Below, piece by piece: positions 53,171-62,284 of a stretch of DNA of 64,000 nucleotides. Source of the DNA: Roseiarcus sp963782255 (lineage in GTDB: Bacteria; Pseudomonadota; Alphaproteobacteria; Rhizobiales; Beijerinckiaceae); contig CAWAIS010000001.1 in NCBI GenBank assembly GCA_963782255.1, forward strand, positions 4,650,001-4,714,000, written 5' to 3'. The notes below the pieces were generated by a model. It searched no databases. It was given only the letters and a program-made list of their open reading frames with translations, and was not told the DNA's origin. How positions within the stretch are numbered: the stretch's first letter is position 1; every line of letters begins with the position of its first letter. Position numbers and translations under genes: made by a program.

Positions 53171-55474
53171 ATGGAACTGCGAATGCAGGAGAGCCGCGCG
53201 AGCGACGAGCGAAATGCGCTGGCCAGGCTCCGGTCGGCGTTGACGGACGGGCTGCGCCTGCTGCGGCAATCGGTCGTCGGCTTCGGCGCCGCGCTGATCC
53301 TGAGCTTCTGGATCGCCGCTTTCACCCTGGTTTACCAGGACCGCGCGGCTTTGCGCTCCCAGATGCAGCGCGACGCCGGAAATCTCGCCCTCGTCTTCGA
53401 ACAGAACGTCGCCCATACCGTCAGCGACATCGACCGCGGGCTCCTGTTCCTGCGCTGGGCGCGCCGGCATGCGCCGCCGAACGTCGGCTGGTCGGACATT
53501 GTCGCCCAGGATTTCGTTTCGAACCGCGAAACCGCACAGACCTCGGTGATCGACGCCAACGGCTACATGGTGACGAGCTCGGCCATGCTGCGGCCCCAGA
53601 TCCCGATTTATCTCGGCGATCGCGAACACTACCTGGCGCAGCGCGACTCGGACGACGACCGCCTCTTCATCAGCAAGGCCGTGATCGGCCGCGCTTCGGG
53701 CAAATGGTCGGTTCAGTTCTCCCGCAAGCTCATCGACGCCACCGGCGGATTTGGCGGCGCGGTCGTCATCTCGCTCGACGCCGCGCGTCTTGCGCGCAGC
53801 TACGGCGAACTGAACCTGGGACCGGGCGGCGGGCTTGGCCTTGTCGGCGACGATGGAATCCTGCGCGCCGGCTCCGGGGTGTTCGCCGATTTCATCGGCA
53901 AGGATTTCAAAAGCGGCCCGCCGGCCTCCGACGCGGATGCGCCGCCCGTCGAAGCCGATCCAAACTCGGCGCCGCTCGTCACGGTGGAACGGCGCGTTGA
54001 AGGCGCGCCGCTCAAGGTCATCGTGGCGGTTCCCAACGAGGAGAACAACGCGCGCTGGAGAGGGCGCCGATACGGCTATTACGCGGGCGCGCTCGCCGCC
54101 TCGATCATCGCCGTCTTCGCGACGATCGCGGTTGCGCTCAGGCGCCACAGGTCGGAGGCGCGCATTCTCTATCTCGCCCGCTACAATTCGCTGACCAACC
54201 TCGCGAACCGCCGGCAACTGGCGGAACATCTCGACGCGCTGTTCGCGCGGCCGGCGAACGAGCGCACCTACGCGTTGCACATCATCGATCTCGACCGGTT
54301 CAAGTTCATCAACGACACCTACGGTCATCCGTTCGGCGACGTGCTCCTGAAGCGGGTCGCCGATCGCCTACTCGCGCTCGCGCGCCCCGCCGATCTCGTC
54401 GTCCGCCTCGGCGGTGACGAATTCGCGATCGTTCAATCCTTGCGCTTCGCACGGCTCGAGGCAGAGGCGCTCGCCCAGAAGATCTGCCGCGAGCTGGCGG
54501 CGCCGTTCGAGATCGGCGAGGCGAAAGTCGTCATCGGCGCGACCGTCGGCGTCGGTTCGGCCGTGGAGGACGCTGACTCCGCAAGCGAACTCTTGAAGGC
54601 GGCCGATCTGGCCCTCTACGCCGCGAAGGCGGACGACAAGGGCGGCTTCCGCTTCTACGACCCCGGCATGACGGCGGCGGTCCATGCGCGCTCTGACATC
54701 GAGAACGGCTTACGGTCGGCGATCGACAACGAAGAGCTGTGCCTCTTCTATCAGCCGATCGTCTCCTTGAAGGAGCACAAGACCATTGGCTACGAGGCGC
54801 TCATCCGTTGGAATCGGCCCGAACACGGCATGGTTTCGCCGGTCGATTTCATTCCTGTCGCCGAGGACGCCGGGCTGATCGTGAAAATCGGCGAGTGGGT
54901 CCTGCATCGCGCCTGCGCCGACATCGCCGCTCTCAGGGCGCCGATGCGCGTCGCCGTCAACTGTTCGCCGCTCCAGTTCGAGCTGTCGGACGTGGCGGCC
55001 AGCGTCCAATCGGCGCTCTCCCTCTCCGGGCTGCCGCCGGACCGGCTCGAGATCGAGATCACCGAATCGGCACTGATGAAGAACAATCAGCGCGTCGTCG
55101 ACCAGTTGCGGCGAGTGCGCGGGGCCGGCGTGCGGGTGTCCCTGGACGACTTCGGCACCGGCTTCTCGAGCCTGAGCTATCTCGAGCGCTTCCCGATCAC
55201 GACCATCAAGATCGACCGGTCGTTCGTGCAGAAGCTCGGCCAGCGCGACGGCGCCCGCGCGACGATCCGCGCCATCATCGAACTCGCTTCGAGCTACCGA
55301 ATGACCCCGCTCGCCGAGGGCGTCGAGACCGAGGGCCAGATGCAGGCCCTGATCGATCTCGGCTGCGAGCACGCGCAAGGGTATCTGTTCGGCAAGCCAA
55401 AGCCAATCTGCGAGATCTGGCAGGGCCAAGCCTTCCCGCCGATCGCCGCGTCCAAGCGCGGCGCGGCGGCGTAA
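53171..55474 (+). CDS. GGDEF-EAL cyclic-di-GMP signalling protein
   Basis: 767 residues from the ATG at 53171; the frame is open to 52844, but the upstream part is arginine-rich and lacks a ribosome binding site. A membrane helix (about 35-58) is followed by a periplasmic sensor domain (60-310) and a second helix (YYAGALAASIIAVFATIAVAL). The GGDEF domain has RLGGDEFAIV intact; the EAL domain has YEALIRW, DDFGTGFSSLSYL and EGVET intact. Both synthesis and hydrolysis of c-di-GMP are therefore possible. It is divergent from the eCIS operon. Confidence 0.92.
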   Translation: MELRMQESRASDERNALARLRSALTDGLRLLRQSVVGFGAALILSFWIAAFTLVYQDRAALRSQMQRDAGNLALVFEQNVAHTVSDIDRGLLFLRWARRHAPPNVGWSDIVAQDFVSNRETAQTSVIDANGYMVTSSAMLRPQIPIYLGDREHYLAQRDSDDDRLFISKAVIGRASGKWSVQFSRKLIDATGGFGGAVVISLDAARLARSYGELNLGPGGGLGLVGDDGILRAGSGVFADFIGKDFKSGPPASDADAPPVEADPNSAPLVTVERRVEGAPLKVIVAVPNEENNARWRGRRYGYYAGALAASIIAVFATIAVALRRHRSEARILYLARYNSLTNLANRRQLAEHLDALFARPANERTYALHIIDLDRFKFINDTYGHPFGDVLLKRVADRLLALARPADLVVRLGGDEFAIVQSLRFARLEAEALAQKICRELAAPFEIGEAKVVIGATVGVGSAVEDADSASELLKAADLALYAAKADDKGGFRFYDPGMTAAVHARSDIENGLRSAIDNEELCLFYQPIVSLKEHKTIGYEALIRWNRPEHGMVSPVDFIPVAEDAGLIVKIGEWVLHRACADIAALRAPMRVAVNCSPLQFELSDVAASVQSALSLSGLPPDRLEIEITESALMKNNQRVVDQLRRVRGAGVRVSLDDFGTGFSSLSYLERFPITTIKIDRSFVQKLGQRDGARATIRAIIELASSYRMTPLAEGVETEGQMQALIDLGCEHAQGYLFGKPKPICEIWQGQAFPPIAASKRGAAA

Positions 55475-55797
55475 GGGGGCGAACAGACGGGCGCCCATCG
55501 CGATCGCTGATAGGGCTCAACAAACTGGCGCTTATCGCGTTTCTGTTGGCAGGTTGGTCAAAGTCTAACACTGGTAGCCGAACGGGAATGTGGTCGGGAC
55601 AGGGCGGATCGCGGGCGATATCCGAACGACCAGCGACGTCCGGAATTGGACGCTGAGCGGCCATTCGGATCACAACCGGGACCGCGACCCCGCTGCGCTT
55701 ATCGCGATATCGGCCGCTATCGGCCGGGGGACGCAGGCGCCGATTTCTGCTAGAACGCCTTGGCGGCGACGCTCCCGTGATCCGCGACGAGGAAAAG
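55475..55797. other. Intergenic region, nothing supported
   Basis: No gene. A small hairpin CGGCC-GCTATC-GGCCG near 55715-55732 has no T tract and is not a clear terminator. A promoter for the downstream MOSC fusion gene must lie here, but I cannot pick one with confidence. Confidence 0.4.
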
Positions 55798-57561
55798 ATG
55801 GCGCGCTTGCTTTCGGTTAATGTTGGGCTCCCGCGCGACATCCCGTGGCAGGGCAAAACCGTCCATACCGGAATCTGGAAAACGCCGGTGCAAGGCCGTC
55901 GAATGGCGCGGCGGCTCAACATCGACGGGGATGGTCAAGGCGATCTGCAAGGGCATGGCGGCGAGCATCGCGCGGTCTTTGTTTATCAGATCGATTCGTA
56001 CCGTTATTGGCAAGCTCAGCTTGGCCGCAACGACTTCACTTATGGCCAGTTCGGAGAGAATTTCACGATCGACGGCTTGCCCGACACAGAGGTGTGCATC
56101 GGCGACCGGTACCGGATCGGAAGTGCGCTATTCGAAGTGACGCAGCCGCGCGTCACCTGCTACCGGGTCGGCATCCGGATGAACGAGCCGCAAATGGCGG
56201 CGCTCCTCGTCTCACATCACAGACCTGGTTTTTATTTTCGCGTCCGCGAGGAGGGCGAGGTCGAAGCCGGGGACGAGATCGTGAAGGTCCTGGCCGGCCC
56301 CGAGCGTTTAACCGTCGCCGAGACTGATGCGCTGCTGTATTTGCCCGGGCACGACAAGAGCGGGCTGGAACGGGCGCTGCGCATCCCGGCGTTGAGCGCC
56401 GGCTGGCGCTCCTCGTTCGAAACATTGCTCGAACACGAACGCAAGGGCGGTCCTACAACCGGCAATCCCGGATTGGCGCCCGCGGCTGGGCCGGCGCCGG
56501 CATGGGCCGCGTTCCGGCCGCTGCGGGTCGCGGACAAGCGGCGCGAGAGCGGCAACGTGACCTCGCTGGTGCTCGAACCGAGCGATAGCCGTCCGCTCGC
56601 TGCGGCAATGCCCGGCCAGTTTATCGTGCTGCGACTGAAGCCCGCGCCCGAGGCGCCAGCATTGCTGCGCAGCTACTCGCTGTCCGGCGAACCCAGCAAG
56701 GAGCGTTGGCGCATTAGCATCAAGCGGGAGCCGAACGGCGCGGTCGGGGCGTACGTTGCGGCTCGGCTCCAGGTCGGCGATGTCATCGACACCAGCGCGC
56801 CACGCGGCAGCTTTACGCTAAGGCAGGGCGACGGCCCTGTGATCCTGTTGAGCGCCGGCATCGGCGCCACTCCGGTGCTCGCCATGCTGCATGCATTGGT
56901 CGCCGGCGGCTCGCGGAGAGAAATCTGGTGGGTTCATGGTGTCCGCAACAGCGGCGAGCATGCGTTTGCCGCGGAAGTGCAGGCGCTGCTCAAATTGTTG
57001 CCCGGAGGCCACAGCCACATCCGTTACAGCGCACCCGGGCCCGCAGACCGGCCGGCGGTCGATTTCGATGCCGCCGGGCGCTTGGGCGTGCACGTCCTGC
57101 AGGAGCTGGGCGTGCCTCGCGAGGCGGATTTCTATCTGTGCGGACCGGCCGCGTTTATGAGCAGCCTGACCGCCGATCTGGCCAGCTGGGGTGTCTCAAC
57201 CGGGCGGCTGCACAGCGAGAATTTCGGCTCTGGTCCGGCGCTGACCCCGGGCGTAGCCGCCGTTCTGCCGCGGCCGCCGCATCTGCCCGATCGGCCGGCC
57301 GGCGCGGGGCCGATGGTGTCTTTCGCGAGAAGCAATTTGGCCCTGCGCTGGGATTCGGCGTTTCAGAGCCTGCTCGAACTGGCCGAGGCATGCGATGTGC
57401 CGGTGCGGTGGTCGTGTCGCACCGGCGTCTGCCACAATTGCGAGACCGGGCTCATCGCCGGCACGGTCGATTATCTCCCCGACCCGGTCGAGCCGCCGGG
57501 GGACGGCAATCTACTGATTTGCTGCAGCCGGCCGCGCGACGACATTGTACTCGATCTCTAA
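55798..57561 (+). CDS. MOSC / ferredoxin reductase / 2Fe-2S ferredoxin fusion
   Basis: 587 residues with GAGGAAAAG before the ATG. Residues 1-215 are a YiiM-like MOSC domain (GDGQGDLQGHGGEHRAVFVYQ, YGQFGENFTIDGL, and CYRVGIRMNEP with the likely Moco-contacting Cys). Residues 235-480 are an FAD/NAD ferredoxin-reductase module (RSYSLSGEP, LLSAGIGATPVLAMLHAL, YLCGPAAFM). Residues 500-587 are a plant-type ferredoxin with CRTGVCHNC and the last Cys in LICCSRP. The full electron path from NAD(P)H through FAD and FeS to a Moco centre is in one chain, as in reductases of N-hydroxylated compounds. It stands alone. Confidence 0.9.
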   Translation: MARLLSVNVGLPRDIPWQGKTVHTGIWKTPVQGRRMARRLNIDGDGQGDLQGHGGEHRAVFVYQIDSYRYWQAQLGRNDFTYGQFGENFTIDGLPDTEVCIGDRYRIGSALFEVTQPRVTCYRVGIRMNEPQMAALLVSHHRPGFYFRVREEGEVEAGDEIVKVLAGPERLTVAETDALLYLPGHDKSGLERALRIPALSAGWRSSFETLLEHERKGGPTTGNPGLAPAAGPAPAWAAFRPLRVADKRRESGNVTSLVLEPSDSRPLAAAMPGQFIVLRLKPAPEAPALLRSYSLSGEPSKERWRISIKREPNGAVGAYVAARLQVGDVIDTSAPRGSFTLRQGDGPVILLSAGIGATPVLAMLHALVAGGSRREIWWVHGVRNSGEHAFAAEVQALLKLLPGGHSHIRYSAPGPADRPAVDFDAAGRLGVHVLQELGVPREADFYLCGPAAFMSSLTADLASWGVSTGRLHSENFGSGPALTPGVAAVLPRPPHLPDRPAGAGPMVSFARSNLALRWDSAFQSLLELAEACDVPVRWSCRTGVCHNCETGLIAGTVDYLPDPVEPPGDGNLLICCSRPRDDIVLDL

Positions 57562-57808
57562 AGCGGCGCCGAGGTTGACCTACTGAAGGTCGGGGTGCGT
57601 CTATCCGAATGTCTGGTTTCCGAGCGGACCCGACGATATGCGGGCGTGGCCAGGATGGCGAAGGGTCGACTTGTCCCTTTCGCCAAACCGTCCGGGCAAC
57701 GACCGCTCTTTGCGCGCCTTGCAGAAATCCCCGGCAAGACCGGGGAGGGCAGGTAAGGGTCGAAGGCGGTCGGTCGGCGACCTCTCAGGGCCGGGTTTTA
57801 CCTGGTGA
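57562..57808. other. Left part of a repeat-rich gap
   Basis: No supported gene between the MOSC fusion and the palindromic repeat at 57809. It contains only short shadow frames and small GC-rich inverted repeats. The whole gap to 58329 is about 770 bp, the largest in this part of the window. Confidence 0.4.
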
Positions 57809-57850
57809 ATCCCCGGATCAAGTCCAGGATCAAGTCCGGGGACGGCCATG
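57809..57850. repeat. REP-like palindromic repeat
   Basis: The pattern CCCCGGATCAAGTCC, AGGATCAAGTCCGGGG, then GACGGCCATGACG is the dispersed palindromic repeat seen in many Hyphomicrobiales intergenic regions. Here it has an internal duplication of GGATCAAGTCC. The outer arms CCCCGGA/TCCGGGG can pair. Confidence 0.6.
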
Positions 57851-58087
57851 ACGAAAAACCGAAAGGAACGCTATACCGACAGTGAGCGCCAAAAGCGCGA
57901 ACAAACTCTTTCTGAAAAGCAAAACCCATGGTACCTTGCCTCTCATGACGAACTCGACGATCGCGGCCGCGGCGCAAGCGACCAGAGCAACCGCGGACCG
58001 GAGGCAGGAAGCCGCGAGGGGGGTCTCGAAGACGCCGTCTTCGACGGGCGGTGGCGGCGCCGATCCAGGGGGTATCCAGTCGGCCAA
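57830..58087 (-). CDS. Possible small membrane protein
   Basis: An 85-residue frame from a TTG, with two hydrophobic stretches (SAVALVACAAAAIVEFV and SLFALLALTVGIAFLSVF) and high GC in third positions. Against it: there is no good ribosome binding site, its last codons are inside the palindromic repeat, and an equally GC3-rich frame exists on the other strand. Treat as doubtful. Confidence 0.25.
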   Translation of the reverse strand: MADWIPPGSAPPPPVEDGVFETPLAASCLRSAVALVACAAAAIVEFVMRGKVPWVLLFRKSLFALLALTVGIAFLSVFRHGRPRT

Positions 58088-58120
58088 CTCGCTCGTAACC
58101 CACTGAAAAGTCCGGATTCG

Positions 58121-58186
58121 CCAAAGGAAATGCAAGGAAATGCAAGGAAATACAAGGTTAATTCCTTGCATTTTCCTTGCATTTGG
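58121..58186. repeat. 10-bp tandem repeats forming a long imperfect hairpin
   Basis: TGCAAGGAAA is repeated with period 10 (58131-58140, 58141-58150, degenerate copies before and after). The opposite orientation follows (ATTCCTTGCA, TTTTCCTTGC at 58161-58180). The two halves can pair over roughly 20 bp around a loop of about 11 bases. A G/T-rich run of TTGG motifs continues to about 58235. AT-rich against its surroundings. Confidence 0.6.
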
Positions 58187-58329
58187 TTTGGTCTGGCTTG
58201 GATTCAGCTTGGTTTGGCTTGGTTTTCCTTGGAGCACAACCGACAAATATGACATGTGGTAAACGGGAGGCGGCGCTAGCGCCGCAAGCTCTTAGTGGCT
58301 GGAAACGCGACTGAGGCCGCCCCTCGCCT

Positions 58330-59298
58330 TCATCGGCTTGAGGCGCCGGCGCCCAAGCGGCCGGCGATCCGCGCCGTTCGAAGGAGGCCCGCCGCCCTGC
58401 CGCCCGCGCGCGCCTCGCGGGCAAGGAGGGCGAGCCCCGCGCCGATGACGACGCCCGAGCCTGCGATGAGCGAGACGCTCGGCCGGTCGCCCCAGACGAA
58501 GAAGCCGATCAGCAAAGCCCAGACGATGAGGAGATAGTAGAAGGGCGTGACCGCAGCCGTCGGCGCGAGCCTCAGCGATCTCGTCCACAGGAACTGGGCG
58601 ACGGCGTTGGCGACCCCGCTCGCGACGAGGAGCGCAGCGTCGCGCGGGCTTGGCCAGATAAAGCCGAATACGACGAGCCCGACGTGGCAGACGGCCACGA
58701 CCGCCATCTGCCACATGAGGAGCGTCGTCGTCGATTCCGTCTTCGTCATGCCGCGAACGGCGACCGTCACGCTGCCGTACATGACCGCGTTCATGAGGGC
58801 GAACAGGGCCCCGATCTGAAGCGAATCGACGCCGGGCCGCGTGACCGCGAGAACGCCCAAGAATCCGACGCCGAGCGTCATGAGGCGCGGAGCGTCGGCG
58901 CGCTCCCTCAACCAGACGATCGAGATCAGCGCGGCAAACAGCGGCGCCGAGAAGCTGATAGCGATGGCGCCGGCAAGCGGCATGAACCAGAGCGCGATGA
59001 CGGTGAACGTCTGCGACACGGCCTGCGACAGCCCCCGCGCGACATGCGCGCCCGGACGCCTGGTCGCAAAGACGCCGAGACCCGCGGACGGCAGCACCGC
59101 CGCCGCGCAGACGGCAAGCGAGGTCAAAGACCGCGCCGCCATCACTTCGCCGAGCGGGTAGCGGGCGACCTCGACCTTCATGATCGCGCTCGAGATCGCG
59201 AACATGAGCGTCGCGCCAGTCATGCAGGCGATGCCGAGCGGCACATGCTCGCTCGCCTGGACGGACGTCGAGCCGCTAGCTGACCCAGGAGCGCCCAT
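58330..59298 (-). CDS. EamA/DMT family transporter
   Basis: A 322-residue, ten-helix drug/metabolite transporter with two EamA repeats (GATLMFAISSAIMKVEVARYPLGEVMAARSL in the first, MNAVMYGSVTVAVRGM at the start of the second). Rhizobial proteins of this type are often called S-adenosylmethionine or amino-acid metabolite exporters; the substrate is not readable here. Its ATG overlaps the end of pxpC by 23 bp, so it is the fourth gene of that operon. Confidence 0.88.
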   Translation of the reverse strand: MGAPGSASGSTSVQASEHVPLGIACMTGATLMFAISSAIMKVEVARYPLGEVMAARSLTSLAVCAAAVLPSAGLGVFATRRPGAHVARGLSQAVSQTFTVIALWFMPLAGAIAISFSAPLFAALISIVWLRERADAPRLMTLGVGFLGVLAVTRPGVDSLQIGALFALMNAVMYGSVTVAVRGMTKTESTTTLLMWQMAVVAVCHVGLVVFGFIWPSPRDAALLVASGVANAVAQFLWTRSLRLAPTAAVTPFYYLLIVWALLIGFFVWGDRPSVSLIAGSGVVIGAGLALLAREARAGGRAAGLLRTARIAGRLGAGASSR

Positions 59299-60328
59299 CG
59301 ACCACTCCGCTGACGAGGTTGGCTTCGCTGAGCCGGGCTGGCAGATCGATTACCGGCGCCGCCGGCGCGGGCCTGAGCAGCGAGGGCAGCCCGTCGATGA
59401 ACGCCGCGTGCGCTCGCGCCGCAGCTTCCGCCTCGGCGAGCGACACGCGCTCGAACGCGATCCGCGAGCCCGCGCCGAGCCGGCCCAGCGCTGGCAGATC
59501 GGCGGAGACGACGGCGCCGATCTTCGGATATCCGCCGGTCGTCTGATGCTCGGCGAGCAGAACGATCGGCAGGCCGTCGCCGGGCGCCTGGATCGAGCCG
59601 CGCACGACGCCGTCGGAGGTCACGTTATAGCCGCGGCTGTGCTTCAGCGGCACGCCCTCGAGCCGCATCCCCATGCGGTTCCAGCCCGGCCCCACGACAT
59701 ATTGGCGGCCGAAGAAGCCCGCGCGCTCCTCGTCGCTGAAATAGTCGCTCTGCGGCCCCTCGAGCACGCGGAGGCTGAGCGGCGGCGCGAACTCGCGGGT
59801 TTCGAGCCGGAGCTCGATGCGCTCGCTCGCCGTGTTCCGCGCCAAGGGGATGACGTCGCCTGTCTGCAGGGCGCGGCCGTTCCAGCCGCCAAACCCGCCG
59901 CGCAGGTAGGTCGACAGGCTGCCCATCACGGGCTCGATGGCGAAGCCCCCTTCGACCGCCATATAGGCCGTCGCCGAGCCCAGGAGGCGGCCGACGCGCA
60001 GCGTGTCGCCGCGCCGCAGGACGACGCTTTCGCCCGAGCGGATGTCGAAGCGCTGCGCTGGCGCGAGCCCGGTCAGGCCAAGCTCCAGGCGCGCGCCCAT
60101 GAAGGCCAGGCGGGCGCTCTCGGCCTCGATCGTCAGCGTCGGGCCGCGCCCGACCATCTCGAGCCCGGCCGCATCGGGCGGATTGCCGACGATGAGGTTC
60201 GCGGCGCGCAGGCACAATGGATCGAGCGCCCCGCCGACGGGGATGCCGAGCCGCTGGTAGCCGACGCGGCCGAAGTCCTGCACGGTGGTCAGGAGCCCGG
60301 GCGCGAACACGCGCAGGGCGGCGCTCAT
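59276..60328 (-). CDS. pxpC: 5-oxoprolinase subunit C (biotin-dependent carboxyltransferase family)
   Basis: 350 residues of the PxpC/KipA family: LRVFAPGLLTTVQDFGRVGYQRLGIPVGGALD at the N-terminus, MVGRGPTL and the C-terminal LLAEHQTTGGYPKIGAVVSADLP. With PxpA and PxpB it forms the bacterial ATP-dependent 5-oxoprolinase, which opens 5-oxoproline to glutamate. Its start overlaps the pxpB stop by ATGA. A pxpA gene is not in this window. Confidence 0.92.
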   Translation of the reverse strand: MSAALRVFAPGLLTTVQDFGRVGYQRLGIPVGGALDPLCLRAANLIVGNPPDAAGLEMVGRGPTLTIEAESARLAFMGARLELGLTGLAPAQRFDIRSGESVVLRRGDTLRVGRLLGSATAYMAVEGGFAIEPVMGSLSTYLRGGFGGWNGRALQTGDVIPLARNTASERIELRLETREFAPPLSLRVLEGPQSDYFSDEERAGFFGRQYVVGPGWNRMGMRLEGVPLKHSRGYNVTSDGVVRGSIQAPGDGLPIVLLAEHQTTGGYPKIGAVVSADLPALGRLGAGSRIAFERVSLAEAEAAARAHAAFIDGLPSLLRPAPAAPVIDLPARLSEANLVSGVVDGRSWVS

Positions 60329-61089
60329 AGAGAGCGCTCCACTCCGGCCGCTGCGACCGGCGCAAGCGCGAGTTCGCCTCGCGCGGCCTGCTCGGCCAGC
60401 GCCGAGAAATCGTCGAGGTCGACCGGGTCGAAGGCGACGCTGTCGCCCGGCGCCAGGAGGGCCGCCTCGCGCCGGCCGGGATCCCAGAGCGTCACGGGCG
60501 TGCGCCCGATGACATGGAGGCCGCAGGGCGTCTCCTTGGGGAAGACGCAGGTCATGCGCGAGGCCACTCCGACCGACCCGGCCGCGACCTTGATGCGCGG
60601 CGTTTCCCGCCGAGGGAGCGCCAATTCCGGCGGAAGATCGCCGAGATAGGGCTGGCCCGGCAGGAAGCCCAGCATATAGACGTGATGAACGATGCCGCAG
60701 TGGCGGCGGACGAAGGCCTCCGGCGAGAGTCCGGCGCGCGCGGCCGCCTCCGAAAGGTCGGGCGCGACCGCGGGATCGTAACAGACCGGCAGTCGCCACA
60801 GCCGTCCTGCGTGCGCGCTTGCCGTGCGCTCGGCAAGCAGAGTCGACACTTGCCCGGCCAGCGCACCGAACGCGACGCGCGACGCATCGAAGCTGATCAT
60901 CAGCGACCGGAAGGTGGGGATCGTTTCGATCACCCCCGCGACCGGCTCTTTCTCCAGCCGATCGGCGAGCGCGAGGACCCGTTCGCTGATTCTCAAGTCG
61001 ATGCTGTCGCCGAATTCGACCACCAGCGCGGCGTCGCCATTCGGAAGGATCCGAAACGGAGCGCCGACGGCGGCCGACTGCGGGATCAT
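60325..61089 (-). CDS. pxpB: 5-oxoprolinase subunit B
   Basis: 254 residues of the PxpB/KipI family: GDAALVVEFGDSIDLRI near the start, VCYDPAVAPDL, and GFLPGQPYLGDLPPELALPRRETPRIKVAAGSVGVA with the conserved Gly/Pro-rich stretch. It pairs with PxpC as an allophanate-hydrolase-like heterodimer. The ATG at 61089 overlaps the stop of the upstream unknown gene (ATGA) and its stop overlaps the pxpC start, so three genes are translationally chained. Confidence 0.92.
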   Translation of the reverse strand: MIPQSAAVGAPFRILPNGDAALVVEFGDSIDLRISERVLALADRLEKEPVAGVIETIPTFRSLMISFDASRVAFGALAGQVSTLLAERTASAHAGRLWRLPVCYDPAVAPDLSEAAARAGLSPEAFVRRHCGIVHHVYMLGFLPGQPYLGDLPPELALPRRETPRIKVAAGSVGVASRMTCVFPKETPCGLHVIGRTPVTLWDPGRREAALLAPGDSVAFDPVDLDDFSALAEQAARGELALAPVAAAGVERSL

Positions 61090-61907
61090 CGGACGGGCTC
61101 GCGCGCTCGGCGTTCCGCCGGCTCGTCCGGCTCCGCCTCCATGAACCACGGCTTGACCGCGACGCCGCGCCGGACCGAATACATGAAGAAGATCGGCATG
61201 TTGTCCGGGAAAAGCAGGCGCAGAGCGCTTCCGTTGAAGGTGACGAAGATCGCGTGCGGAAAGGCCGCCTCGACCGCCTGTTTTTCGATCATGTTGGCGT
61301 GGTAGTAGAGCCTAGCGCCCTCCTCGATCGAAGAGCCGCCGGCGTACCACTTTGCCGCCGAGGCCATCAGTCTGCGAAGGAAGTCAGGCGACGGCGGCTC
61401 GAAAGCTCGCGTGGGATCGATCCGATTCTCCGCGCGGGCGACCAGGTCGCAGAGAAAAGAAGTCCGGAAACCGCGCTCTGCGGCTTCGCGCTCGACTTCG
61501 GCGAAATAGCGCTGGGTGGAAACCGGCGGATGGCCGTTCAACTTTGCATGCGTGTCGGTGCAGATGACCGTGAGGTCCGCACCCGGTCTGTGTTGGCTTT
61601 CGACCCGCCGCGTCAGGCTGGACAGGTAGTCGAGGCACTGGCGCTCCGGCGAGGCGACCTCCGCCCGCGGACCGCGCCCCCAGTAGAGGACAAATCCGAG
61701 CGGCGCGTTTCGCTCGATTGCGGTTCCAGCCGCCAGTCTCAGTTTTTCGAGACTGTCGGGCTGTTCGCGTTTGAACGCCCAGGAATTGAACGACTGGATG
61801 AGGGCGTCGACCTCTCGGCGTTGGTCCCGCCCGCCGCCGCTCTCAAGGAGGCGCAAAATTTCGCCCGACCACGGCCCCGCAGCCGCGTCGATTTTCATCT
61901 CTCTCAT
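61086..61907 (-). CDS. Unknown protein encoded with 5-oxoprolinase subunits
   Basis: 273 residues, soluble, with no signal peptide. Noticeable segments are LGFVLYWGRGPR, ADLTVICTDTHAKLNGHPP and AFPHAIFVTFNGSALRLLFPDNMPIFFMY, which look like a globular alpha/beta enzyme. I cannot name the family. It is the first gene of the pxpB-pxpC-EamA operon (ATGA overlap), so it probably acts on a compound related to 5-oxoproline or supplies it. A 17-bp A/T palindrome lies 17-33 bp before its start. Confidence 0.7.
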   Translation of the reverse strand: MREMKIDAAAGPWSGEILRLLESGGGRDQRREVDALIQSFNSWAFKREQPDSLEKLRLAAGTAIERNAPLGFVLYWGRGPRAEVASPERQCLDYLSSLTRRVESQHRPGADLTVICTDTHAKLNGHPPVSTQRYFAEVEREAAERGFRTSFLCDLVARAENRIDPTRAFEPPSPDFLRRLMASAAKWYAGGSSIEEGARLYYHANMIEKQAVEAAFPHAIFVTFNGSALRLLFPDNMPIFFMYSVRRGVAVKPWFMEAEPDEPAERRAREPVR

Positions 61908-62284
61908 AGCTGCATCCGTAAAAAAAAATTGGCAATTTTTATTATTTCATAAAAGTTAACTGGGATCAACTGCTTTATGGCAGCCCCACGGACATTAGGT
62001 GTTCGCTTAGGTTAACGGGCGCTTTCGCCGCTCGCCGCAAACCGTTCGCGGCAATCGGACAGACAAACCTCGGTCAAGGATCGAGAGCAGCGCCATCAGG
62101 GGCGGGTCCGGACTTCCCGCGTCCCTATTCGCAATGGAGAGCCGAGCCGGCCCCTCTCCGACTAATGTAGGGGTGTTCTCAACACGTCGGCGCTGATGAA
62201 TAAACTCCCGCCGTCAAGAAGAGCGACCAGGACGTCGCCGGCTATCCGCGTTTGCCGTACGCTGCGCGATGAAGGGAGAGCGGC
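61908..62284. other. Divergent promoter region
   Basis: About 375 bp between the divergent pxp operon and the acyl-CoA synthetase. It is AT-rich near the pxp side (61920-61975), including the palindrome at 61924-61940, and GC-rich further right. No gene is supported; the minus-strand open frame at 62162-62701 is antisense to the synthetase. Confidence 0.5.
61924..61940. promoter_or_regulatory. 17-bp A/T palindrome before the pxp operon
   Basis: AAAAATTG-G-CAATTTTT is a perfect palindrome with 8-bp arms in an otherwise very GC-rich genome, 17-33 bp upstream of the first gene of the operon. On the minus strand it is followed by further T residues. An operator is most likely; a small A/U-only attenuator hairpin is possible. 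Confidence 0.5.

Noticed and set aside
58121..58235. CRISPR array
   Set aside because: Repeat units are 10 bp without spacers and are followed by an inverted copy.
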